Assembly (NCBI GenBank): GCA_928724745.1
Contig: CAKMXJ010000010.1
Coordinates: 186,001 to 250,000 of the forward strand
Source: Anthracocystis setariae
Lineage: Eukaryota; Basidiomycota; Ustilaginomycetes; Ustilaginales; Ustilaginaceae
DNA length: 64,000 nt
Direction: 5' to 3'
Part shown: positions 51,389-59,616 of the stretch, in pieces
Position numbering within the stretch: the first letter of the stretch is position 1
Layout of the letters: each line of letters starts with the position of its first letter
The notes under the pieces: generated by a model
What the model was told of the DNA's origin: nothing
The model's database searches: none
What the model saw: only the letters and a program-made list of their open reading frames with translations
Program-made: the position numbers and the translations under genes

Positions 51389-52615
51389 ATGCCATCCCAA
51401 GCCAACCAGGAAGAACAACCATTGAACAAAGATGGCACGCGCCGCAAATCGCGTGTGCTGCGCCGCAAGACCGACCACTCAATCATAGAGAGGCGAAGAA
51501 GAGAGAAGATCAACGAGAAGCTCGTTGCTCTACAGAACATTGTCCCAGCTTGCCGCAAGGAGTGCCAAGATCTCATTGACCGTAAGTTCGCCTCGCCTCC
51601 CCTGGACACGGATGCTGATTCTGCACTTGGCGGCCCGACACCCAGAAGGAGCGCCAAGCGAGCGCGCGAGCAGGAGAAGCTTGACAAGGCAAGACGCGAG
51701 ATGGAAGAGAAGATCAGCACAAGCATGGTGCTAGAAAAGCTCTGCATCATCAGCCATACGCTCGACTTTGTTGTCAAGCTACGAGAAGAGAACGCCGCAC
51801 TTCGCGCACTGTGTGACTGTCAACTGGACCGCCGTGCCGTGATCAACAGAGACATTGAGCTCGACGAACACTACCGTAGCGCACACAGTGACGAGGCCTT
51901 GCAAGGATCCCGATTCCAAGTTTTGAACGATACGTGGCCGACCAACAAGAAGCGCTCCAGCTCCTTACTGTCTTCGGATCACGAAAGCTCATCACACGAC
52001 GATGCGCCTCGATTCGTGAAGCGAAGACTACACTGGGGCAGCGACGATGTCCGACAAGCCTTTATCCGAAACGAGCCTTGTCGCCCCAGGTGTAGCCATG
52101 ACGAGACCGAAGCCTGCACTCGGTTGCATCCTTCCTCACCACCAGCTCACTTGTCGGACGAAGGCGACCTCATCAATGACAGCGCAAAGCAGCAAGATAG
52201 CCGAGAGTTTGGACATGCGCCTCTACCATACAGCTCCGCAATACAGCCTTCATCGTGCGGCTCGTTCTGCCGCACGAGGCACTCCTGCTGCAGAGAGGAA
52301 GAGCAGAGTTTTGAAGCTGCCTCCGACGTTTCAGAAGAGCTGGCTTCACCTCCCCCGTGCCCTATCAAGCGGCCAGCTATCAACGCACCAGTTCATACAG
52401 CCTACCTTGGCCGCCAGCGACTACCACCGCTTGCCAATCTAGGTCTGCTGAAGGGGGACACCCACCTTGCCTCATTGCGTCATGACACCATCGCCTCGTT
52501 GTACCGTCGAGATGTGCCCAAGGCATCAGATCGGGGCACACTTCGAACGTTCCGACCCATCTCTCTGTATACGTCTCATGCTTCTGCCCCTGTCGTGATA
52601 AGCTCTCAGCGATGA
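51389..52615 (+). CDS. bHLH transcription factor with an unusually long loop
   Basis: A 408-residue nuclear regulator. The basic region is KTDHSIIERRRREKINEKL (27-45) with His30, Glu34 and Arg38 in the positions that read the CACGTG E-box (class B). Helix 1 continues VALQNIVPACRKECQDLI (to about 63). Helix 2 is EKISTSMVLEKLCIISHTLDFVVKL (about 107-131), followed by a short leucine/charged extension (REENAALRALC). The loop between helices is about 43 residues, against 5-20 usual, and is charged and helical (RRSAKRAREQEKLDKARRE). Residues 145-408 are disordered with scattered Cys and His. The closest families I can place it near are fungal class-B bHLH proteins; I cannot name the orthologue. 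Single exon. Confidence 0.85.
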   Translation: MPSQANQEEQPLNKDGTRRKSRVLRRKTDHSIIERRRREKINEKLVALQNIVPACRKECQDLIDRKFASPPLDTDADSALGGPTPRRSAKRAREQEKLDKARREMEEKISTSMVLEKLCIISHTLDFVVKLREENAALRALCDCQLDRRAVINRDIELDEHYRSAHSDEALQGSRFQVLNDTWPTNKKRSSSLLSSDHESSSHDDAPRFVKRRLHWGSDDVRQAFIRNEPCRPRCSHDETEACTRLHPSSPPAHLSDEGDLINDSAKQQDSREFGHAPLPYSSAIQPSSCGSFCRTRHSCCREEEQSFEAASDVSEELASPPPCPIKRPAINAPVHTAYLGRQRLPPLANLGLLKGDTHLASLRHDTIASLYRRDVPKASDRGTLRTFRPISLYTSHASAPVVISSQR

Positions 52616-52786
52616 TTTGGAATCCTTTCTCCATAGTTCCGTGATCTCGTCTTGTGATGGTCGGGGCGTGAGGAAGCGAACATGCTCCGCGTTTTCGGAC
52701 AAGCAAGGTTCAATAGCTAGTTGGGTGGAAACTTACTTTGGCAACATGGAATATGTACGCAACAAAATGTTGACCGCACAATGTTA

Positions 52787-52891
52787 GCGGTCTTAGTATA
52801 GTGGTCTAGTACAGCTCGTTGTGGTGATCATCCTTTTCGTAAAGGGTTACATCGTCCCGAGCAGACGGATGTTCGATTCCTCCAGACCGCA
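52787..52891 (+). tRNA. tRNA-His(GUG) with a 32-nt intron
   Basis: The gene reads as eukaryotic tRNA-His. The acceptor stem GCGGTCT (52787-52793) pairs fully with AGACCGC (52884-52890), with discriminator A at 52891. The D arm is GTAT-AGTGGTCTA-GTAC. The anticodon stem GCTCG/CGAGC (52858-52862) encloses the loop TTGTGG...C with anticodon GTG at 52821-52823. An intron occupies 52825-52856, directly after position 37 where tRNA introns always lie. The T arm is GGATG-TTCGATT-CCTCC; position 52-62 is a T/C mismatch. Box B (GTTCGATTCC) is intact. T8 at 52894-52901 ends the Pol III unit. Confidence 0.93.
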
Positions 52892-52893
52892 CC

Positions 52894-52901
52894 TTTTTTT
52901 T
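52894..52901 (+). terminator. Pol III terminator of tRNA-His
   Basis: Eight consecutive T begin three bases after the discriminator nucleotide. Confidence 0.9.
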
Positions 52902-53977
52902 CAGTAGCTTTGTTGCAGATGTGCATGGGACGTGGTCAGTTTGGGATTTGGAAGGGAAAAAGGTACAGCTGTTGCAGCTTCGGCGTTCTCTGATTGATCT
53001 ACAAAGTAGTGTAGATGCACCCTTGACCCCTTTTTGTTCCGGATTGCAGTACAAAATAGGCAGTAATTCTGAAGAGGTGGACGGTATTGGAGTGTTTACG
53101 AAGGGGTAATTACTGTTCTGTACTGTACTGCACTGTAGAGTGAATTGAAACTCGGTTACTGTAGCAGCAAGTGTGCGTGCAAGTGCTGCGTGCAGGATAT
53201 ACTGGTGGAAATCGCTCACCCGTCACCCACCCTGTGACCCAGCTGACGCGCTTGCGAGGTCTGGTTGCCATTTCCAATTTCCAATCTCCAATCTCCAGTT
53301 AGTCTCCACACCTTTGGGCACTGTGGCCCAAGTCAGATCGCCGCCCCCGTTCCCCGCTCATCCACACCTTGTCGCCAGTAATCACTGCGCAGTGCAGGGG
53401 CACGCACACCTTGCGCTCACCGTGCTCCGACAGCTAACTCTAGCTCCCTTCTTCGTTCCATACCATCAGGCATACTTCCTCCTACTCCGACTGCGTCCGC
53501 GCTTCCGACTTTGCTTCGACTTCGACGACGCTTCTTGATCTCCAGTCTGTTTGGCGTCCGTCTACACTTGGTCAAGGTGGGCATCGTCCTCAAGATCCGT
53601 CACATCCAACGCATCCGCATCCGACGCATCGCATCTTCATCGCGGTGCCACTCTCTGTTGTTGCGGCCTGATAAGCAAAAGTGCACACACCACCTTCCAC
53701 AACATCGTCGTTGAGTCTCTCAGCATCGTCCTCTGTACGAGAGCTCCGGGGTGCCCCATCAGCTGGCCGACCTCCAAATCGACGGACCCCTCTGCCAACA
53801 ATCGAGAACCTACGCCCGGCTGCGATGAGTCAGTCACATTCATAGGTACCAGTCGCGACTTGCGCTGAAACAGATGCGATAAGTGAAAAATAGGTCTTCT
53901 TGCGTCTACATCCGACAGAAGCTGCCTAGCCATCCAAAGTGCATAAGCACGGACCCGGTCCGAAAAGAGCGGCCATC

Positions 53978-55741
53978 ATGCTGCTTACGAAAAGCTTGCC
54001 AAGAAGCAGCCAAATACGATCTCGCCAAAGCGAGATCGCCACCACATTGCTCACAGTGTCTGCGCCCGCCCTTCTGGTGCTTCTTCTCAGTGCAACACCC
54101 ATCACTGCTTCTGCTTCTGCTGCCTCAGCGTCTATCCAACGCAGATCGGACCTGGGACACGCCGCTCGACCAGACATCCAATCTGGTCTTCTAGCTCGCA
54201 AGGACTTAAAGGAGCTGGATGCATCCGACGGTGTGAATCGCCGCAAACATATCGCATTCCAGTACGCGGATCAGCAGCAGACCCCATCGGATCCAAATCT
54301 CGACCCATCCACTTCCTCGCCGACCCTTCCGCATGACGATTCGCCATCCGATCGATTTGATGATCTGCTCGATGCAGAGGCAGACGAGCTGCTAAAGTTG
54401 CTATCAGACTCATACTCACCGTCGCTCGAGAAACAACGAGAGACTCCGCAAAAAAACTCTGGTCAAGCCAAGGCGTACAATCATGACCTTATAGGCAAGC
54501 AGACTGGCAGCGGTTACGTCTTCGTTCGCCCCAGCAAACAACCCTACATTTCAAGCGCGGGTGTAGCTCTTGTCACGCTCTTCTCGCGGCGCGATTCGCT
54601 CGGCCGCCCTCCTCTGCTACCCAACTCCAACTCAAGATTGCTGATCGTACTTGTCGTCATCTGCATTGTGGCGGTTGGTGTGCTCACCTTGGCTGCTCAG
54701 GAAGCGTATAGACGATTGCGTGAAGCAAATCAGCCTCGCTCACCGCTCCGAAGAAGGCCAAACGACGGCAGAGCGACACGTACATCGTACCGAAATGACC
54801 CAAACTTGACTTCGTTGTCCACCCTGAGCACTTTGGCACCTCCTTCGCTGGAGGATGAAGAAGAGCGAATCAAGACGCCTCCCACCTTGTCACGCCGAAG
54901 CAGCGCAGCGACTTCGTCGCTAGCACCCTCGCCACTTCACGAAGGCGGGCCGGACTCTGCGGACGAAGAGATGGATCGTAGGTCGCAGACCGACCTGCAT
55001 TATCTTTCGCTCCCGTTCGGCATTGGGATCGGGTACAGTTATGCTAATATTGCTGACGGTGGAGATGCTCGAACGCGGCTTTCGAGACTCGCGGCGAGGA
55101 AGGCGAGGCAGAGGCAACTCGAGCGTTCCAACTCGGATCTTGCGCTTTCTACTGGCGCTCTGCCGGTTCCTGGAACAAGCAGTGTGAACGGCGATGGGCT
55201 TCGATCGCGATCGCGATCGTTCAAGGATCTGTGTCGCGATGTCATCACCGGTGCTTCAAGTCGTGACATTGGCATGATTTCGGAGGAGGAAGGCGAGAGC
55301 GATATGAGTACGGTGTCAAGCTCGCGCTGGGGGCCGAGTCTTGTCTCGGTCGACCTATCCGGTTCCGAGAGGGGCAGCGGGGCAGTCACACCGACAGGTC
55401 CGAGCGCGGTTGGTACGCTTGCGACGTGTGCGTCGTCGAGCATCGCGCTTGAGGAGCTAGCGTCGTCTGGATCGGGTGCGCAAGCGGCAAAAGGTCGGTT
55501 TTTCGGCACGGAGGCTGCGTCGGGTGCCTCTTCTAGTCACACGCTCATCGACCTCAGCGTCGGAACCCCCGAATTAGCTATCTCTGATCCGGACGGAATC
55601 ACTCGACCTGCGTCGGCGTCGGAGCTCATGCCATCTCAAGTTGCTCGACACCCGCAGGTAGAGCAGCTCCGCCGTGAAGGCAGATCCGAAACCGGCAAGA
55701 GGTTGGGCAAGGGAACTCCGACCAACGCCAAAGTTTTCTAG
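53978..55741 (+). CDS. Single-pass membrane protein of unknown function
   Basis: A 587-residue protein from the first in-frame ATG (MLLTKSLPRSSQ); the frame extends 13 codons upstream to a GTG only. A hydrophobic segment at about 22-45 (IATTLLTVSAPALLVLLLSATPI) looks like a signal peptide. A second, stronger segment at about 220-242 (LLIVLVVICIVAVGVLTLAAQ) is a transmembrane helix followed by positive charges (EAYRRLREANQPRSPLRRR). The predicted topology is an outside domain of about 170 residues and a cytoplasmic tail of about 340 residues, Ser-rich with acidic patches and phosphorylation-prone sequence. A CGATCG-type repeat encodes RSRSRS at about 410-415. The plan resembles fungal surface or sensor proteins, but no domain is recognised. 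Two short upstream ORFs precede the start. Confidence 0.7.
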   Translation: MLLTKSLPRSSQIRSRQSEIATTLLTVSAPALLVLLLSATPITASASAASASIQRRSDLGHAARPDIQSGLLARKDLKELDASDGVNRRKHIAFQYADQQQTPSDPNLDPSTSSPTLPHDDSPSDRFDDLLDAEADELLKLLSDSYSPSLEKQRETPQKNSGQAKAYNHDLIGKQTGSGYVFVRPSKQPYISSAGVALVTLFSRRDSLGRPPLLPNSNSRLLIVLVVICIVAVGVLTLAAQEAYRRLREANQPRSPLRRRPNDGRATRTSYRNDPNLTSLSTLSTLAPPSLEDEEERIKTPPTLSRRSSAATSSLAPSPLHEGGPDSADEEMDRRSQTDLHYLSLPFGIGIGYSYANIADGGDARTRLSRLAARKARQRQLERSNSDLALSTGALPVPGTSSVNGDGLRSRSRSFKDLCRDVITGASSRDIGMISEEEGESDMSTVSSSRWGPSLVSVDLSGSERGSGAVTPTGPSAVGTLATCASSSIALEELASSGSGAQAAKGRFFGTEAASGASSSHTLIDLSVGTPELAISDPDGITRPASASELMPSQVARHPQVEQLRREGRSETGKRLGKGTPTNAKVF

Positions 55742-55881
55742 AAACTTGATCGTTTCGTCAAAATTGTATTTGTTTGCAATGTCACATCCATGCCTACAAT
55801 TTGATTGGTGATCGTGGCGCGGCGAAAGAGTGGGTTGTGGCTGCAGCGACTAGAGTGTTGATTGGAGAGCAAGTTGGGATG

Positions 55882-56664
55882 CTACTGAATGGTGCAGGAT
55901 TTTGAGGAAGAGTTTGGGTCGGATTCGGCGTACTCTTTGATGAGGATGGATCCGTGGTGGCTGGTGAGGTTCAAGATGTCTGCGCGCAAGCCGGACGCGG
56001 TGCTTGGGATGATTTTGGCGAGACCCTTGTGTTTGTGTGGTTCGGAATCGAGGCTGTGAAAGCGTTGTCGTAAGGTGGATGATAGTTTGAGGGTTCCTGT
56101 ATCCGAGCTCCAGTTGAGTATACCGGTGAATGAAGTTGGTAGCAAGATCGTGATGTTGCCGCTGGTGGATTTGGCTTGGATGTGTAGCGGTCGTGCACCG
56201 ATGTATTCCGGTATGCTCAGTGTGATCGAGCCGACCGAACGGGTGTGTGCAGCCACCAGGATGGGTTTTTCTGTGCTGTTCTTGTTCGATTGGTTGGGGC
56301 TAGGTGGGATGGCAGGCAGGGTAGAGGTGGAAGAGGTGGGTTTCTTTTCCTTGAGGATGATGATGGTGGCGTTGATGGGGCTGGATTTGGTGGAAAGAAC
56401 ACACGAGGCTGCAAAGTTGGCCTCGTCGTCGACTTGAGGACGATCAAACACCGGTGGAGAGGCGTCAGGTGCAGAAGCACCGATAGTTATCAACTTCTTG
56501 ATCGAAGCGTTGGGCCAATCAATTCGAATGTGCTTGTATGCTTTGCTCGAAACCCCTCCGGCTTGTTGCGGCGACCACAGAGCTTCCCTTCTTCGTCGCT
56601 CCTCGTACGCTTCATCGTCGTCGTTGACACAAGGCTGACCTGCTGCCAAATTCTCCGCTGACAT
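55882..56664 (-). CDS. Conserved-type fungal protein with C-terminal CaaX box (DUF7330-like)
   Basis: A 260-residue protein from the first in-frame ATG (MSAENLAAGQPCVND); nine more codons upstream start at TTG. The N-terminal third is hydrophilic. From about 140 the sequence forms repeated beta-strand pairs with short loops (VAAHTRSVGSITLSIPEYIG, HIQAKSTSGNITILLPTSFTG, LTSHHGSILIKEY), a beta-helix-like pattern I associate with fungal DUF7330 proteins, but this assignment is from memory. The last four residues, CTIQ, fit a CaaX prenylation box with Gln at the end (farnesyl type), preceded by Ser/Lys. No signal peptide and no membrane segment, so lipidation would be its membrane anchor. It is convergent with the membrane-protein gene, 140 nt between stops. 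Confidence 0.65.
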   Translation of the reverse strand: MSAENLAAGQPCVNDDDEAYEERRRREALWSPQQAGGVSSKAYKHIRIDWPNASIKKLITIGASAPDASPPVFDRPQVDDEANFAASCVLSTKSSPINATIIILKEKKPTSSTSTLPAIPPSPNQSNKNSTEKPILVAAHTRSVGSITLSIPEYIGARPLHIQAKSTSGNITILLPTSFTGILNWSSDTGTLKLSSTLRQRFHSLDSEPHKHKGLAKIIPSTASGLRADILNLTSHHGSILIKEYAESDPNSSSKSCTIQ

Positions 56665-58146
56665 GATTTGTTCTGTGATCTCCTTGTACAATGCGTGGAA
56701 TGATAAGAGTGTTTGATGCTTGAGAGAGAGTGTGCGTGGTATCGATGAAAGAATATCTTGGGCAAGCTCGGTCGGACGATACGTTTCTTTGGTTTAGGTA
56801 CCCCTTGTGCAGTTGGCTGCAGGGGCCGTCATATGGATGGCCAGCGATAAGCTTATTCCTCCACTTCGGCAACTCTGAAATCCACTCTCTGTCAAACGTT
56901 GAATGCTCGAGCTTTAAAAATTTATATTTTTCTCTTGGCAATGGATTCTTGCCGAAGACGACCACGATGCTTGATTTCGATCCCTTCTGCATCGGGTCAC
57001 AAACAAGTTATCGCAGCGAGGATCGTTTGATAAGCTTCCGGCCTGACTCCGAATGAGTATTTCTGGTTGAGAACGGGATCGATGCGATCAAGGGGAGGCG
57101 TCATTGAGCGATTACATGGCAGGAGGTTGGAATGCAGTGCCTTGTTGTACTTGGCAACCAGCAATTTCATGGAGTAGCGGAGGCTCGAAGAAACATGCAA
57201 ACCCCTCTCCCCCATCCGTCGTTTTTCGCACATGCAGCAAGGCACTGGATCCTGTCAAACTCGATCTGTTAGTGCATTCAGACAGTACAGTACTGTACTT
57301 GTACCTGCAACGGCGGGTTCTTTAAAAACCGACATCAATGCAGCGCCCAACGCCCGCCCCCAATCAAATCTCGTCCATGTCATGCAGAACCGCCGAAAGC
57401 TCACGCAAAACCCTATATGCTTGGCTCTGCAACTTGCCAAAGACGGTCCCAGTCGGAGCTGTCCGGAAACTGCAGTGTAGCAGCATGTTGATCCTTGTGT
57501 GCTAAAATGACCTTTGATTCGAAACTGTCGTTGCTCAGAACTCGCGCGGACTGGTTTGACAGATGGTCTCCTGCTAAGCTCGCAACCATTGTACTTCAAC
57601 ACCAAGAACTCAACCCTTGCAATTAGGCATCATTGGCTTCTTAGAAGTGCTCAACCACTTCCGATGTCTTGGCAGATATCCAACGCAGACCAACAGCACA
57701 TGAAAGAGAAAAGATTTGAAACACTGGGTATATTGACAACGATCTCGTCGTTTTTGCATGTCAAGAGGTAGAAATACAGATAAGGCGCGAGTAAGCCTTG
57801 ACTAGATCAAGTAGAGACAGGAGCAGATCAGGAAACCAAGCTAGAAATACAGAGCCACGGCAGAGATACTAAGGAGAAGGGGTGATGAACGAGTGTGATA
57901 AGGCTGTAGTGCAAGCCTAGTTGGAATACTAAGTAAAGACTGTGAGTGGTGTGCCGAAAGCCCTTTGGTGAGGACCGGCCAGCCTACCCGAAAAGGAGAG
58001 AGAGAGAGAAAGAGAGGCAAAGAGACGAGTGGGATGCTACACAAGAGATATTGAAGGCTTGACGAGATGGGAGATGCGGCAGTGACGTTGGAAAACGGTG
58101 ACGACGATGCAGGTTCGAAGTTGCGAGCGAACAGAGAAGGAGAGAT
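56665..58146. other. Intergenic region, no supported gene
   Basis: A 1.48-kb stretch between two minus-strand genes. It holds an A/T-rich patch at about 56915-56935, a TACTGTAC-type motif at 57282-57299 and a GAGAGAGAGAGAAAGAGAGG tract near 57999-58019. The open frames are short and mutually overlapping and do not look coding. Confidence 0.55.
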
Positions 58147-59616
58147 TTAGGCAACCCATTCAGGAGCAACCGGAGTTGGTGTTGCGCTCGAGAAGACGTC
58201 CGTGGGCATAGCCGATGTCAGTGTCATGGAAGACATGGCCATGTCGGCGGCACCAGCGTTGGCCAGAAGAGTAGGGTCAGGCATTTCAAGACCCGCCATG
58301 GTGGTGAAGGGATCTTGAAGCTTGCCGTTGATGAGCGGACCGTTGATGAGACCAAGGTCGTTGCCCGCCATGATCTGCATCGAATCTCCCATCATCATGG
58401 GCGAAGGGGTCATCGACATGGCATCGGCGGCACCAGCACCCACAGCAGTGAAGTCGATCAGGTTGAAGGGCATAGGCTCAAGCGACTGCAGGAAGTTGGT
58501 GCACTTCATCTGTTGCTCGTGTGGCGATAGCGAGGCACGGGGAACGATGGGAGGGCCGAGGCAGTTGACGTCGAAAGTCTCCGAGATGGGTGTGGTGGGG
58601 GGCATGCTGAGGGGGGTGCCAAGGTCCTGGCTCATCTGGAAAGGTGAGCGGATGATACGAGTTGAAGCCAGCGATGGAGTAGAAGCAGCCGACGAGAGAC
58701 CCGAGGCAGAGGCGAGGCCTTCAGACAAAGAGGCGACCATGGGACTGTAGTACATCGAGTCGGTGCTCATAGCCGACGAGGGGGTCCACTGCTCATGCGA
58801 TGGTGGCGAGTAGAAGACATCGTGCTCCTGAACCGGCGTCGAGTTGATGGCGAGGCTGGGGCTGATGATCCTTCGCATGGGTGTAGAGGTGAGCAGCGTG
58901 GGACGCGTGGGCGTCGTGACCATGGGGGTGGTGTGGCACGATGACGAGTTGCAACCCGCAGCCGGAACACGCGAAGGGGTCATGGGGAAGTCACCCCAAG
59001 CCCAGACACCGTGAGGGCTAGTTGGTGGCAGGAAGTTGAGGCTGTCAGCCATGGGAGCGCCGGTCATGGCGTCGTAAGGGCCAGGCATGCCAAACCCAGG
59101 GGTCAAAGGCATGCGTGGGTGGCTGTGGAAGGTGAGCGAGTGGAACGAACCGTTGGAGAAGAAGCGGTTGGGCACGGGCTCCTCGGTCTGGTCACAATCG
59201 TAGACGCAAGGGCCAGGAGGCACGGCCGATGGGTGGCCAGCAGCCTCGGCCGATGCCTGCGATCGTGCGCAAGTGGAACAGCGAGGGCGAGCAGCATCGC
59301 AACGAAGCTGAAGATGAACAGTGACGCGATGGGGTCAACATGGATCAGGTCAGTGCTCGGGCTCTAGTGATTGAACAAGCGTTGAGAATGAGAAACTTAC
59401 CTTACGACGGCGGCAGGTAGCACAAGCCATCTTTCGCTTAAGGATGGGGCCCTTGGACTCCTTCTTTGCCTTAGCACCGTCCTTGAGAGATTTGACTTTG
59501 GCCGCGAGCTCGACATCGAGCTTCTTGCTCTCAGCAGAACGGCAAAGTTTGTGCGTTGGGCTCTCAAGGCCCGGGCGGACAGGTGAGGATGTGTTGAGGC
59601 TGATGGGTGTCAACAT
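58147..59616 (-). CDS. Zn2Cys6 transcription regulator, two exons
   Basis: A fungal zinc-cluster protein of 458 residues. Exon 1 is 59616-59401 (72 codons), the intron is 59400-59308 (93 nt, GTAAGT...CAG) and exon 2 is 59307-58147, joined in phase 0. The intron lies inside the zinc cluster: exon 1 ends MACATCRRRK and exon 2 begins LRCDAARPRCSTC. Cysteines are at 65, 68, 75, 82, 85 and 106, giving CX2CX6CX6CX2CX20C; the last gap is much longer than the usual 6-9. A basic stretch (KAKKESKGPILKRK) precedes the cluster. The rest is Pro/Ser/Met-rich and disordered, with no fungal-TF middle domain, and is probably the activation region. The start MLTPISLN is chosen because upstream in-frame codons to 59697 include only weak sequence. 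The DNA target is unknown. Confidence 0.87.

Larger units (their letters stand above)
52616..53977. other. Intergenic region containing tRNA-His and a leader
   Basis: Apart from the tRNA there is a TACTGTAC-type cluster (53111-53140). From about 53.4 kb the DNA is pyrimidine-rich and is probably the leader of the membrane-protein gene; it holds two minimal upstream ORFs, ATG at 53824 (6 codons plus stop) and ATGCGATAA at about 53874. No protein gene is supported. Confidence 0.55.
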
